Of a stretch of 64,000 bases of DNA, positions 45,166-55,667 are shown in pieces. The position numbers and the translations under genes were made by a program. The stretch comes from Symbiodinium natans (taxonomy: Eukaryota; Sar; Dinophyceae; Suessiales; Symbiodiniaceae), in the NCBI GenBank assembly GCA_905221605.1, contig CAJNDS010000087.1:27501-91500 (forward strand), given 5' to 3'. How positions within the stretch are numbered: position 1 is the stretch's first letter; each line of letters opens with the position of its first letter. The notes beneath the pieces were generated by a model. It saw nothing but the letters and a program-made list of their open reading frames with translations. It was not told the origin of the DNA and made no database searches.

Positions 45166-46016
45166 CGGAACGTGGTAAACATCCATGAAGAAGTCACCAG
45201 CGATCGTGTCACCCTGCCGTGTTCCACGTGCCATGCGCCATTTTCGCACGCCACATCCCGGCACTCGCAAGCCAGCGCATTGGCATGGGCATCCATGATG
45301 AGGTCATGCGCCGCACCTTGAGATCGCACATGCCGAGCAATGGGCTCATGGCTCAAACTGGGAAATGCGTTGGCAACATCTCTGAAGAAAATGGCATGGT
45401 TGCGTTTGCTCCGACGGCATCGAAACATGTTGTTCTCAACTATGGCCAATGCCTCTTCACGGCGGCGCCCCTTGATGCACCCAAACGCCCAGTCAGGTCG
45501 AGGGGCCGTTGCACATGCCTGGTGGCGTTTGCCTTGGCACTTGGGCTTGCCGTTGCTTTTGTCAATGGGCAGCACTGGCACGTCGTACCACCTGCTGGGA
45601 TTCCTGCCAATGCAGGCAAGCTGTCGGAAGAACTGCTCATGGATATCTCGATGAGCAAAATCCGGCAAACATCTAAAAAAAAAAACAAGTCTCCGACAGC
45701 ATAGAACCTGTGAGCGGTTGTTGCCGGCACCCGGGACGTTGCGGCGGAAGTCACGGAGAGGGGGCAAATCCACGTGTGCAGGATGTCGAGACGCCTCGTG
45801 GCGGAACGTCAGCAAGTGCTCAAGCACTGGCTCTGCCAAAAAGGCCCGCCGCATATATGCGTCCCACTCTGCAGCGGAAATTGGCTTAGCATCTGGAGGT
45901 TCGTAAAACTCGCCTAAGCAGCGGTTCCCAAAGTGCTGAAGGCCGCGCTGAACTCCTGCAGTTTCAAATGCTCGATTCGCATGCCCGACAAGCCTGCAGC
46001 CCCACCCCCGTCTCAA
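45166..46016 (-). pseudogene. LINE RT N-terminal half, interrupted
   Basis: Minus-strand frame with SRWYDVPVLPIDKSNGKPKC, WAFGCIKGRRREEALAIVEN, AIFFRDVANAFPSLSHEPIA (first catalytic Asp), and in the next frame RGTRQGDTIAGDFFMDVYHV at about 45215-45170. The sequence then changes to the R2-like LINE. The missing YADD half is plausibly the piece at 41788-42475. A poly-A-like A9 at 45677 lies inside the frame (ten T on the sense strand). Confidence 0.6.
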
Positions 46017-46229
46017 CGGCCCGATCGCGCTCCCAGCGCAGTTAACATGATTCGAATAATATTAGTAGAGCAAAAACAACAAGAACCACAACAACAACCA
46101 AGCGCATTGCAAGTCTGGCAAGTGGGTCAGATGGTCCAGCAGGCCTTTCTCCGCGCGCAAACGCTCGTCGGCCCAGGCGCGCACGAACTTCGGGTCAACG
46201 GGCTCACGAACTCCTGGTGGCCAACGGGA

Positions 46230-47390
46230 GAACCGAGGATGATAACACCCTAGGGCCGTCGCCACGCCAATCGTCATTGCCCAACTCCGCTATGCCGGGC
46301 GGGGTCCGGGCGATGCAGCTATCGTTCGAGTTTTTCCGGGCGATCGCATCTGATGCGATTTGCACGACCAGTGATGTTGACAGTGGACGTAAGCGATTGG
46401 AGCGCCGCAGCGTCGCCGACAAAAAGCTTGTGCAGCTCAATGTGGCGGAGCCCGGAGCCAGCGCTACCACCGGGCTCACGCCACGGGCGTGAAGACGCGC
46501 AGCCTCAGCAGCACGACGGAGAGTCCGCTGCCAGCAATTGTGGGAAAACAGGATCGGACGTGACCAACATTCGCCTGGCTTTTTCCGACCAGCAAGTAGT
46601 CCGCGGTCTGCCTGCCAGGCGTGACCAAAACGGCATCGATTGCGGACAGCGGTAGGCCGTTGCAGACGACCTCAATGCGCTGGTCGTCGTGGATCGGCAC
46701 ATCCAAGTTTATGACCGACAAAGCAAAGTTGCGCCAACCCCCGGCTTCCTGGCAGGCTTTTGCCTTGGCTTGCTCAACCAGAACGGCCCGGGAATGCCCG
46801 GGACCTTACATGGCAGAAGCAGCACGGTGGTCGCCGTATGCATCCAAAGATCTTCGACAACAGCAGGTGCCTGGGGCCGAGAGAGGAGTACCCGGAACTG
46901 GGACGAGGACGCCCTCGGAAATGGGCCACGTGTCAAAGCATGTCAAAGCCTGAGCAAAATGAATGCGGCCCGGCGAGTGAGAGCAGCAGCGTGCGAGAGG
47001 TTGGTGACAAAGGGGCTGGAAGTGACGACGCTGGGGGCTCGAAGCCTGCTAAGCCGCCTGCTGACAAACAGTGTCCCCAACCAGGAGGCCAGGTGAGCCG
47101 CATAGCGGCCGAGATGCGGCAGCGCGCACCCCCCCGTACGGCCGAGGAGCGTCACGAGGCAGCGGGGCATGGCTGCATCATGCTGACCATCATACCCGGC
47201 TGTGTCGGCAGGGGGTCGCTCAGGGACAGGTCAGCCTATAGGCCCCTCGTGTTGGCTGGGCAAAGCTCAATTGGTTCGCGGGCCAGCGCAGAGCACAAAC
47301 ACCCGTTAAGATGCTTGCCGCTTGCCGCGCGTGAGTTCGCTGGATGTGAGCGTCGCAGCCGAAGGGCGCATCAAGGACGGTGAAGCTTTG
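46230..47390 (-). pseudogene. R2-like LINE C-terminal remnant
   Basis: Minus-strand pieces match the C-terminal half of the element at 42725: SSQFRVLLSR (about 46915), INLDVPIHDDQRIEVVCNGL (about 46715-46655), AIDAVLVTPGR and a downstream LRHIELHK-like part near 46440. They lie in different frames with many indels. A diverged, dead relative. Confidence 0.55.
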
Positions 47391-47419
47391 GCCGCAGGGC
47401 TCAGTCTCCTACCCAAACG

Positions 47420-47738
47420 GTGATTCCGGGAGGCTCCTCCCCACGCGCCCGCCCGCGAACGCCCGCGCACGCATGCACACGCACGCGCGAAAGCGCGCAA
47501 GCGCTTGCTCACGCGCACACACACCCATATCACACACTCACACAAACACACACACACAGATATCCACGCACGCCCCAGCACGCACACGAACACGCACACG
47601 CGCAGGCGCAGGCGCAGGCGCACGTGCACGCGCACGCGCACGTGCACGCGCGCGCGCACGCGCACGCGCACGCGCCGCGCACGCACCCGCGCACTACAGC
47701 ATGCGCCCACACAACAACACAAAACAACACACACACAC
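47420..47738. repeat. CA/CGCA-rich microsatellite
   Basis: ACACAC, GCGCACGC and GCAGGC repeats, with ACACACACAC right at the border of the copia LTR. The same kind of sequence continues on the far side of the element at 55874, so the element landed inside this tract. Open frames through it encode only His/Thr/Arg or Cys/Val repeats. Confidence 0.9.
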
Positions 47739-47932
47739 TGCGAAATTGCGAGGTAGCCAAAGTCTACACAAACAACCCTAAAGTGATCGTGCAACCTCAG
47801 CCAACCTCAACACTCAAAGTTCCTATGATGCCTCGGCCTTTTCTCTCTGGGCAAAGTTGTGCTTGAGCCACCAAAGTGGCAGATCATGAGTAGGGCTCAT
47901 CTGGGGAGGAAAAGTGTGATTATAATTTCACA
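47739..47932 (-). repeat. 3' LTR of copia element A
   Basis: Identical base for base, by reading, to 55680-55873. On the sense strand it runs from TGTGAAATTATAATC to CGCAATTTCGCA. Contains six ACTTT pentamers, and GCCACTTTGGTGGCTCAAG, which loosely resembles the spliced leader. Confidence 0.95.
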
Positions 47933-48245
47933 CGCCTCCTTGGACTAAAGTTGCTTTAACTTTCGTCCACACTCAATCACACACCCGCTTCAAAGTACGA
48001 ACCACAATATCAGCAAACAAAGTTCGAAGAAATGTTTTACTCGAAAGTCGGGGGAATCAGCTGATTCGCAAAAGCTGCCATCTTCAAAGTGGCTGTTAAA
48101 AAGATCGCTGTGCTCTTCAAAGTTGTGGTGCTTGCGAAAGGTATTATGAATCGGCCCAAAGTGCAGCGATTCTGGCTGTCTGAAATACCAAAGTGCCCAA
48201 AGTCGGCATATCGAAATGCAGCGACTCGAAAAGTGGCACATTCCT

Positions 48246-49109
48246 TCACATCCTGGAGCCACGACGCAAAGTGGGGATATCCAAGTGCATCGGCGCAACG
48301 CCCTCGTCTGGAAAGTTTGAGAGCTCTTGGTACAGCCGAGATAAAAGTGGGAGGTGCATAAGGCGTGAGTGCCTGCAGTCAGGCCTGTCAAAGTAGGTGT
48401 TGAGATTGTCACAAAGCTCGTACGGGTGAATGCGGTGCAACAAAGTGACAATCGTTCGGCAAGTAGGCTCCCACATAAAGTTCAGGCTCTGAACTTTGAG
48501 AAAGTAATCCACATATCGCCTATTCCATAGACGATTTCCATTGATGGTGATTAACCGAGTAAAGTCTTGTAGCAAAAGTCGGACTCCAATCGTGATCAAC
48601 TGCTCTCCTGGCATAAAAGTCACACGATCAAGTCCCTGTTGCAAGGAGATAGACAGTCCAAATGACCAAAATAAAAGTGACGATCTCGGAGACAAAGTGA
48701 GGTTCAGGCAATCCACCATAGTTCCCACCATTGCTGCAGATGGCAAGACAAAGTTTCCTGACCTCTGAGCTGCAGATGCAACCGTCAACCAAAGTCCTGT
48801 AGGTAGAGTAAGCCACAGCTGAAAAGGAACCCAATCCTGCCGAAAAGTGGGGCGTTCCGGTGTCCAGAACCCCACAAAAGTCCTCTGCAGCACCTCCAAC
48901 TCAGGAGGTGTATAAAGTCCCAAAGTGGCCGCATACTGGATCAAAGGATAAAGCTTCTGAAACATTTCCGCCGGCGATGAAAGTGGCAGATAAAGTTGCT
49001 CCTTCTGCAACCCATTCCACAAGGTTTCAAGAACCAGCTGCAGACTCAGCCACGTGCGATACGTGCTAAAGTCCACGTCACGGCTCTGAGCTGGTGTAAA
49101 GCGATCCAT
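48246..49109 (-). CDS. accessory ORF of copia element A, unknown function
   Basis: A 287-residue frame on the element's sense strand, about 580 nt after the Gag-Pol stop and 310 nt before the 3' LTR. It begins MDRFTPAQSRDVDFSTYRTW, is rich in Leu, Phe and Trp, has no clear membrane segment or signal peptide, no zinc finger and no retroviral Env-like features. Segments such as QLITIGVRLLLQDFTRLITI and NRLWNRRYVDYFLKVQSLNF suggest a folded helix/strand protein. It is dense in ACTTT yet has no internal stop. I do not recognise a family. It may be a captured host gene, a regulatory protein, or an open stretch by chance; the length argues against chance. Confidence 0.5.
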   Translation of the reverse strand: MDRFTPAQSRDVDFSTYRTWLSLQLVLETLWNGLQKEQLYLPLSSPAEMFQKLYPLIQYAATLGLYTPPELEVLQRTFVGFWTPERPTFRQDWVPFQLWLTLPTGLWLTVASAAQRSGNFVLPSAAMVGTMVDCLNLTLSPRSSLLFWSFGLSISLQQGLDRVTFMPGEQLITIGVRLLLQDFTRLITINGNRLWNRRYVDYFLKVQSLNFMWEPTCRTIVTLLHRIHPYELCDNLNTYFDRPDCRHSRLMHLPLLSRLYQELSNFPDEGVAPMHLDIPTLRRGSRM

Positions 49110-49464
49110 CGCCTCAAAGTCTGCTGCGCGGCTCCACCGCGTGCAAAGTTGCGAGAACTGTCTCTGGACGTCTCACACCTTTAAAGTGCCATGGCGCGCG
49201 GGCGCACAAGAGCATCAAAGTGTTTCGAGAGAAGCACCAGAGGGGCGCGAGGCAAAGTAAACCACAAACGCCAAAGAAACCCCGAACACCCCGCAAGGTC
49301 AAAGTTGGCTGGGGTCGAATTTATGTACATTAAAAGACTAAAGTTAAAATGCGCCTGAACAGCGCGAGTTCGCGTGGAGAAAGTGCGCGCGTTCGCGCGT
49401 GGCGGCGAAGGTTTCGTGCCTGGAAAACGGAAAAAGGTTGCGCGCGCGTACGCGAGCCGAGTGC

Positions 49465-49650
49465 GCCGGATGCGCTCGAAAGTGACATGACTGAACATGA
49501 CTGCAAAGTACACGTCTGCACTGCACAGCACTGCAAAGTACATGTCTGCAAAAGTGACATGTCCGCACAAGACAGCACAAGTGACATGGAAGACATGAAA
49601 AGTGACATGACTGTACACACACACCAAGAGTGACATGTCCGCAAAAGTAC
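49465..49650 (-). repeat. GTGACATG short repeats
   Basis: AAAGTGACATG, AAAGTACA(C/T)GTCTGCA and ACTGCAAAGTAC words recur about ten times in 185 bp just downstream of the Gag-Pol stop, on the element's 3' side. Confidence 0.7.
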
Positions 49651-49691
49651 GTGTTTCTCTCCTCTCACACTCTCTCTTCTTTCTGTCTTTC

Positions 49692-52600
49692 TCAAAGTGG
49701 AAAACCAAAAGTAGGCAGATGCCTGTGCAAAGTTTCTTTGGGAACATACTTCGTCAAGATATCAGCTGGGTTCAAAGTTCCCAACACTTTCTTTACACGC
49801 ACCATACCTGAGGCAACAAGTTCTTGAACGTAAAGAAAGCGAAGCTCCACGTGCTTCGTCTTACGGGATGCCCCAAAGCGCGAAACTATGCTTTTACCAA
49901 CGTTGGAGTCGGTCCAGATACAAAGGTTTGCTTTCGGGAAAAGTTTCGCCTCCTCGATCAGAGACTTCAGGAAAAGTGCATCAGCGGTTCCTGAGCCTAT
50001 CGCGTACAGCTCGGCTTCTCCACTCGAAAGTGCTACCGTGGCTTGCGTCCTACTGTGCGACAAAATGTTCGCACCCAACATGAAAAGTGACACACCCGAA
50101 GTGGATCTACGACTGTCTGCGCAGCCAGCCCAATCGGAATCCACGTAAACGTTGATGTCTATGGCTTTGTGTTGTGGGGAAAGTTGTAGGGTAGGTTGGA
50201 GACGTTGCGAGAAGTTCTTCGTACCAGCAAGGTATTTCAAAAGGTGCTTGGCCTTGGCTTCATGCTCTGAGGTCGGGGCTGAAAGTCCTCGACTGAGCTC
50301 CTTTACTGCATACATGATGTCTGGGCGTACACTCGAAAGCCACAAAAGTTGGCCTACGATGCGCCGGTAGCGCTTGTGCGCTTCCGCGTCCAGAGGCTCA
50401 ACATTCAACTGCTTTCGCAAAGTGTCTGTGCCCGGAGCAAGGACTGGCTTACAACCTGAAAGTCCCGCCGTCTCAAGCATACGATCAATGTACGCAGGGT
50501 TCATGCCAACAAGTATGGCGTCGTTCGTTCTTTGAAGCTCACGGCCAAGGAAAGTCACCGATTGACCTTCGTCCAAAGTGCCTGTCATCTTCAACAACAG
50601 GTCTTTCTGCAAATCCGCAACCGAAAGTTCGACATCTGGCTTTGAACCAAAGAACATGAGGTCGTCAACATAAGCAAGCACGTAAAGTTGCTTGGTCTCA
50701 TGCACATAAAGGTTTGGGTCTGACTTGACCCTGCGAAAGCCATTCTTCTTCATGACTGACGCAAAGTGCTCTTGCCAAAGCTTTGGAGAGTGCTTAAGAC
50801 CATAAAGCGCCTTCTTCAACTTCCAAAGCGTGCAGCCATCTGGGTAAAACTCGAGCGGGGGTATGACGTAAAAGTCATCATCCACAGCAGCGTGCAAGAA
50901 AGCTGTGGAAATGTCACCCACTGCTATGTGCCATCCTCTGGCTACAGCCAAAGTAAGCAAAAGCTTCAAGGTGGTGAGCGAAGGCGTCGAGGCGAAAGTC
51001 TCATCCTTGTCATTGACTTCTTGCGTGTAGCCTCGAACTACAAGTCGACAGCGCACAGTGCCGTCGGACTTGCGGACCTTAACCCACCGCGTCGAAATGA
51101 CCTTGTCTAAAAGTGCTTGGGGAATGTCCTTGTAGTGAACTTCTTCGAAAACATCGAAAGTCGTCATAGACTTCATCTCCTTTTTCATCCCTTCTACTTC
51201 TTCAACGAGCGGAAACTCGGTTTCATACCACAAGTACGGGTTTTCCAGGGTCTTCATCAGCAAAAGTTCTCTTTCATCCTGGTTTATTGCTACAGGAACT
51301 TCAAGGTCGTTCTTGGTTGTGACTGCAGCAACACGAAGGTAGCAAAGTGGCTTGGGTGTGCGCTTCCTACCGCTGTAGAAAGTCACCGCGTTGATCCTCT
51401 GCACCTTAGTCGTTCCAACGTCAAAAGTCTCTGTGCTACGCTTGGTCGGTGACGCGGGCGACTCGTCAGAAAGTCGCGGCCTCGAACCAGGGGGCTGAGG
51501 CAAAGCTGCGTCTGTACTCGACCTTGCTTGCGCTGCATTTGCAGTTTGCTCATCCAAAGTCAAGCGTGGAGGCTCAAACTCAGGCGGAGGCAAGGGCGGT
51601 TCTTGCTCTACATCAGAAAAGTAATCTTCCGGAAGGTCCGAAAGATCGTCACGAGCCGGAACAGGCTCTGTGCCATCTAAGCCCAAAGCTTCTTCCAACT
51701 CTGGGTCTGAAAGTTCATAGTTTGGCACGTCATTGCCTTTTTCAGGAGGACCAGAAAGTTGCCCAGACGGTGGCAAAGCTAGGTTTGTCGCCTCCTCGGA
51801 CTGCTGCATCGGAAAGATGAAGGAGTCCGTTTCCACCTTTGCACCGGTCGGGTCCCAAGGACGCGCGGTAACCGACTGCAAAAGTGCCACGTCTGACTGC
51901 TGGGTGGGGGGGAGGCGTTTCAAGGAACGCGTCTTGTAAACCCCGCGAGAGTCAGCGACAAAGTGTTGCTCCGACTCTGTGTCTTTTCCAAGCCAAACGC
52001 CACGCTCAAAAGCCGGCTTGCCTTTGTTGACACGCTGTTTTCGGAAAAGTACGGTCTCTCCAAAGCGGCATATGAAGCCGTTGTACCGCTTTCCCCAGCG
52101 TCTCTCAAAAGCAGTAGTGCCAGCAGCGTTGCAAAGGTAACGGTTGACAAGCCACTGCGCGTGGCGCACAAGCCAAGTGAAAAGCGCTGAGTGAACCGAC
52201 AGATCAACTTGGTAACGCTGCAAAAGCTCAAGCCGCAAAGCCTTGATCTGTCCATACAAAGTTGCTTGCATGTTTCCAACGGAACCCTGAGCTTGCTTCC
52301 AGCCTGTCGGGGTACTCCGCAAGGAAAGTCCACCGACTTCGCCTGTTACAGCTTCCGCGATGGCTTTCAAAGCTGGCTCTGGGTCGCATTGCAAGATTCC
52401 GAAAGTACGTCCGGTTTCTAGAACAAAGCGTCTCAACTCTGCATGGGAGTACGGTGTGCGAGCCTTTGTGGGAATCACCACTGAAAGTGCCATGTTCGAG
52501 AGAACATCGACAACGTTAAGTATGGTGACCTGTTCCTCACCAGGCTTATCTGAAAGAAAGCTAAAGTCCATCTGCAGGACGGGCTGTCTCAACGAAAGTT

Positions 52601-55600
52601 TCTTACTGTGAGCCTGCCTGCTCTTAGCTTTCAAACAAATTTCACACCACGGCTTGAACGGCAAGTGAGTGAGCTCATGCTCCAGCCTTTCTGTTAAAGT
52701 TGGCTCGCCGGGCTGCTTCAAGCCCTTCGGCCTCTGAGCCAAGTACTCTGGCTGAGCTGGCTCTGCTTCAAAGGCTTCAAGTGGCAACTTCTCAAAACAA
52801 GTAGCGCCAACAAAGTCTTGCGTCACTTCCTGCGTGCCGTATTTGCGCCACAAGTCAAAGTGCCACGTTGGCTCTGCATCAGGACGCATGATCAAAGTCA
52901 TGCGCGCATTGCCCAACTCTTCTTCAAAGTGCGGGTCTTCTGGCACATACAAGGTGTTCCGAGACACGTAGTGAACACGAACCCAAAACAACTGAAAGTT
53001 CAGCCAACGGTCGTGCGTGAAGGCTTCTCCAGTTGCAGGGTCCTTCTCCGAAAGCTGTTCCACCAGGGCCTTCTGGAAGTCAGGCAAAGTGCCCGAAGCG
53101 GCCTGCGCCAAACGCAGACGGAAAGTGTCCTCTGCGGAATGGTCCTTTGGTGGTTTAGGCTTTTCTGCTAAAGTGTCTTGCGGTTGTGCGAGGGCTTTTG
53201 GAACAGGTTGGGGAAAAGTTGACTGCTTGCCAGCGAGTCTACGACCCGTGGATTTGGAGGAAAGTTTAAAGACAGTACGACCAACAAAGCGTCCAGAAGA
53301 CTTCCCTTTGGGATCTTTAGACGTTCGCCAGTTATCATGCAAAGTTTCTTTTCTGCCATCTTCGTACGTAAGGTAAGTGACACGCTCATCAGCTAAGGAC
53401 TCGAGCTCAACTGGCCTATCTTTCGTCCCTTCAGGAGAAAAGAAAGTCGCTCTAGATCTTTTGTGTATTCTTGTGAGGGTGTTACCCGAAAGTTCCCAGC
53501 GATCAGCATTGTAGTAAACGGGGTTAAACTGGGTTGGAGCAATCAAAGTACCTTGTTCATTGGAGTCGTGAAGAAGGTTGCAAACTTCAACAAACTCATC
53601 CTTGTTGAAAGCTCCCAAAGTAGGCCGAAGGAACAAAAGTGACCCTTGTCTGATTATTGGAACTTGGTTTCCATCAGGGGTTGAAAGTACCTGAGACTCT
53701 CTTGTCATCGTCACTTGAAAGCCTTGTCTCAAAAGTCTTCCAACCGAAACCACACAGTACGGTACGTCGCATACGTAAAAGTGAAGAAAGCAAGGCTGAC
53801 CGTCAAAGTCAAGCTTCACAAGCCTTCTACCGTAAACCGTCAAGGGTTGACCCGAAATGGATCTCAAAGGCGGTGGCTTCCCTGAAAGTGGCAAAAGCGG
53901 CCACTCCGAAGCAAAGTCCTGAGGACAGCAATGGGTCGCTGCTCCTGAATCAAAAAGTATCCAGGGCTCATTCTCGTCAAAGGTGGCTGCAACCAAATGT
54001 TCCTCCAAAGCATGATCCCGGAATGTCGTGTTCAGGTTCGACACTCCAAGATCGTACACACTGAAAAGTTTCTGAGGCACCGAGTCGTTTCGATTCAGCG
54101 AAAAGGTTTCCAACGGCGCCATGCCAACCGACGAAAAGGTCGCACGCTTCTCGCCATACGAAAAGTCAACATCACCAGTCAACATGCCTTCAAAACCAAA
54201 CGACTGACCAACACCAAAGTTGCCAAGCACGAGTGCCGACATCAAGAAAGAGCTCGGGGAAAGTGAGCTCTTGGCCTTAGGTTTGGGCGCTGCCTTGGAA
54301 AGTCCTGGAGGGGCTGTCACAGTGACAGCTGAAACTGGAGCCTGCTGAGCTCCATGCTGCAAAGTTGACTCTTCCTTAGGCTTCTGAGGCTGTTGCGGTG
54401 ACAAAGTCTCCTTTGAGGAGGTGGCTTCAGGCCACCACTCATTCCAACCTGCAAAGTCCTGATACGAATACCAGTCCCAGGAATCCCACGAGGAATCCCA
54501 AAGTGAGTCATCCCATGACTCCCAACTCTCATCGAAAAGTGCTCCGACTGTCCACTCAGACCAGTCGTCCCAAGGGGCCTCACCAAAGTAAGACTCTTCT
54601 TCCTGGAGACCGTAAAGTTCACTCTCTTCTCCCTCAACAGCATTCACTCTGTTCAGCGGACACTTGCTAGCAAAGTGACCTGACTTACCACATGTCCAGC
54701 ACAAGGCACTCGACGATGCCGAAGCACCCGACGACGAACCAAAGTTCTTTCCTTTGCCTTTGCTCTTTCCTTTCAAACTTCCGAAAAAGTTCCAGTGGGG
54801 GCCTTTCTTGCCTTTTCCTTTGCCTTTCATGGGACCAAAGTCCTTTCCTTTTCCTTTCTTTCCTTTGCCCTTTCCTTTTCCTTTTCCTTTCTTTCCTTTG
54901 CCCTTTCCTAGATACCCAATGTCCATGGGCGCTTGTCCGCCTCCTGCGAAAGTGGTCGAGGCAGAGGTCTGCGCTAACGGATTCACCAAAAGTCTAGACC
55001 TGTAGTACTCCAAGATGACCTCGCGAACCTGCTCATACGTTTGCAAAGTTTTGGCGTTCAAGCGAAGATGCTGCTGCAAAGCTCCTGTTGTCTTGTTCAG
55101 CAAAGTAGCTACCAAAACACCATCTGGCAAAGCTTGACCTGCCTGTTTCTCGTACTTCACCTTGATTGTTTCCCAAACGTTAAAGTCCTGCTCAAACGTG
55201 TTTGGACCAAACCTGAAATCCAAAAGTTGCGTGAGCAAAGCTGTCGACCTGGTTGCATCAGGCAAGGCAAACTTGTTGAAAAGTCTTCTCCAGGTCTCAA
55301 AGCCATTCGACCCGACGTTCTGACGAACGACAAGTTTCGCCGAATCCTTCACAAGCTGAGAAAGTAGATAATGCAACTTGCGACTGAAAAGTACACGACT
55401 ACGCGTTGCATCAACATCCACATCACCTGTGTCCAAAGTTACTTCAAGGTGTGCATCTGTGAACTCGGTTGTCAAAGCTTCGGCATTGTCGAGCAAAGTC
55501 ACTGCGCCTGCTTCGAACATCGAAATGTACGCTTTAAAGTTCCACGACCATTCTTCCCAGTCTGCAGGCTGACCGGAAAAGTTGTCTGGGAGAGGAAGCC

Positions 55601-55643
55601 TAAGCTTTCCTGCAAAGTCACCATCTTCTCCTAAAGCTGCCAT
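49692..55643 (-). CDS. copia Gag-Pol polyprotein, 1983 residues
   Basis: The ATG at 55643 is 37 nt after the 5' LTR and the frame is uninterrupted. Domains: gag (FSGQPADWEEWSWNFKAYI; TWRRLFNKFAL), a KGKGK-rich basic stretch (about 250-300), CCHC knuckle CWTCGKSGHFASKC (about 314-327), acidic Trp-rich linker, protease ILFDSGAATH (about 560), integrase zinc end LTHLPFKPWCEICLKAK, integrase core with Asp1026 (QMDFSFL) and Asp1087 (LQCDPEPAL) but Gly1123 where the DD35E Glu belongs, then RT (WVKVRKSDGTVRCRLVVRGY; AYVDDLMFFG near 1657) and RNase H (DSDWAGC, ALSSGEAELYA, WTDSNVGKS, KTKHVELRF), ending at TFGFPL-stop. All copia domains are present in the usual order; only the integrase active site is abnormal. 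Confidence 0.93.
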   Translation of the reverse strand: MAALGEDGDFAGKLRLPLPDNFSGQPADWEEWSWNFKAYISMFEAGAVTLLDNAEALTTEFTDAHLEVTLDTGDVDVDATRSRVLFSRKLHYLLSQLVKDSAKLVVRQNVGSNGFETWRRLFNKFALPDATRSTALLTQLLDFRFGPNTFEQDFNVWETIKVKYEKQAGQALPDGVLVATLLNKTTGALQQHLRLNAKTLQTYEQVREVILEYYRSRLLVNPLAQTSASTTFAGGGQAPMDIGYLGKGKGKKGKGKGKGKGKKGKGKDFGPMKGKGKGKKGPHWNFFGSLKGKSKGKGKNFGSSSGASASSSALCWTCGKSGHFASKCPLNRVNAVEGEESELYGLQEEESYFGEAPWDDWSEWTVGALFDESWESWDDSLWDSSWDSWDWYSYQDFAGWNEWWPEATSSKETLSPQQPQKPKEESTLQHGAQQAPVSAVTVTAPPGLSKAAPKPKAKSSLSPSSFLMSALVLGNFGVGQSFGFEGMLTGDVDFSYGEKRATFSSVGMAPLETFSLNRNDSVPQKLFSVYDLGVSNLNTTFRDHALEEHLVAATFDENEPWILFDSGAATHCCPQDFASEWPLLPLSGKPPPLRSISGQPLTVYGRRLVKLDFDGQPCFLHFYVCDVPYCVVSVGRLLRQGFQVTMTRESQVLSTPDGNQVPIIRQGSLLFLRPTLGAFNKDEFVEVCNLLHDSNEQGTLIAPTQFNPVYYNADRWELSGNTLTRIHKRSRATFFSPEGTKDRPVELESLADERVTYLTYEDGRKETLHDNWRTSKDPKGKSSGRFVGRTVFKLSSKSTGRRLAGKQSTFPQPVPKALAQPQDTLAEKPKPPKDHSAEDTFRLRLAQAASGTLPDFQKALVEQLSEKDPATGEAFTHDRWLNFQLFWVRVHYVSRNTLYVPEDPHFEEELGNARMTLIMRPDAEPTWHFDLWRKYGTQEVTQDFVGATCFEKLPLEAFEAEPAQPEYLAQRPKGLKQPGEPTLTERLEHELTHLPFKPWCEICLKAKSRQAHSKKLSLRQPVLQMDFSFLSDKPGEEQVTILNVVDVLSNMALSVVIPTKARTPYSHAELRRFVLETGRTFGILQCDPEPALKAIAEAVTGEVGGLSLRSTPTGWKQAQGSVGNMQATLYGQIKALRLELLQRYQVDLSVHSALFTWLVRHAQWLVNRYLCNAAGTTAFERRWGKRYNGFICRFGETVLFRKQRVNKGKPAFERGVWLGKDTESEQHFVADSRGVYKTRSLKRLPPTQQSDVALLQSVTARPWDPTGAKVETDSFIFPMQQSEEATNLALPPSGQLSGPPEKGNDVPNYELSDPELEEALGLDGTEPVPARDDLSDLPEDYFSDVEQEPPLPPPEFEPPRLTLDEQTANAAQARSSTDAALPQPPGSRPRLSDESPASPTKRSTETFDVGTTKVQRINAVTFYSGRKRTPKPLCYLRVAAVTTKNDLEVPVAINQDERELLLMKTLENPYLWYETEFPLVEEVEGMKKEMKSMTTFDVFEEVHYKDIPQALLDKVISTRWVKVRKSDGTVRCRLVVRGYTQEVNDKDETFASTPSLTTLKLLLTLAVARGWHIAVGDISTAFLHAAVDDDFYVIPPLEFYPDGCTLWKLKKALYGLKHSPKLWQEHFASVMKKNGFRRVKSDPNLYVHETKQLYVLAYVDDLMFFGSKPDVELSVADLQKDLLLKMTGTLDEGQSVTFLGRELQRTNDAILVGMNPAYIDRMLETAGLSGCKPVLAPGTDTLRKQLNVEPLDAEAHKRYRRIVGQLLWLSSVRPDIMYAVKELSRGLSAPTSEHEAKAKHLLKYLAGTKNFSQRLQPTLQLSPQHKAIDINVYVDSDWAGCADSRRSTSGVSLFMLGANILSHSRTQATVALSSGEAELYAIGSGTADALFLKSLIEEAKLFPKANLCIWTDSNVGKSIVSRFGASRKTKHVELRFLYVQELVASGMVRVKKVLGTLNPADILTKYVPKETLHRHLPTFGFPL

Positions 55644-55667
55644 TCTACCAAAGTCCTAGAGCTTTCA

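Noticed and set aside
42565-45178. Long plus-strand ORFs (up to about 320 residues)
   Set aside because: They are antisense to the R2-like LINE ORF, are Arg/Ala/Gly-rich and carry no domain; GC-rich DNA leaves the opposite strand open.
47830-47870. Spliced-leader relic in the copia LTR (GCCACTTTGGTGGCTCAAG on the sense strand)
   Set aside because: It needs an insertion and a substitution to match the leader and sits in the middle of the LTR, so chance similarity is more likely.
48246-49109. Envelope gene for the extra ORF
   Set aside because: No signal peptide, membrane anchor or glycoprotein features are visible, so I left it as unknown.
49181-49747. 188-residue ORF with SHVTF and CAVLCGHVTF repeats after the copia Gag-Pol
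   Set aside because: It is mostly the GTGACATG short repeats translated, and it overlaps the end of pol; the composition is repeat-driven.
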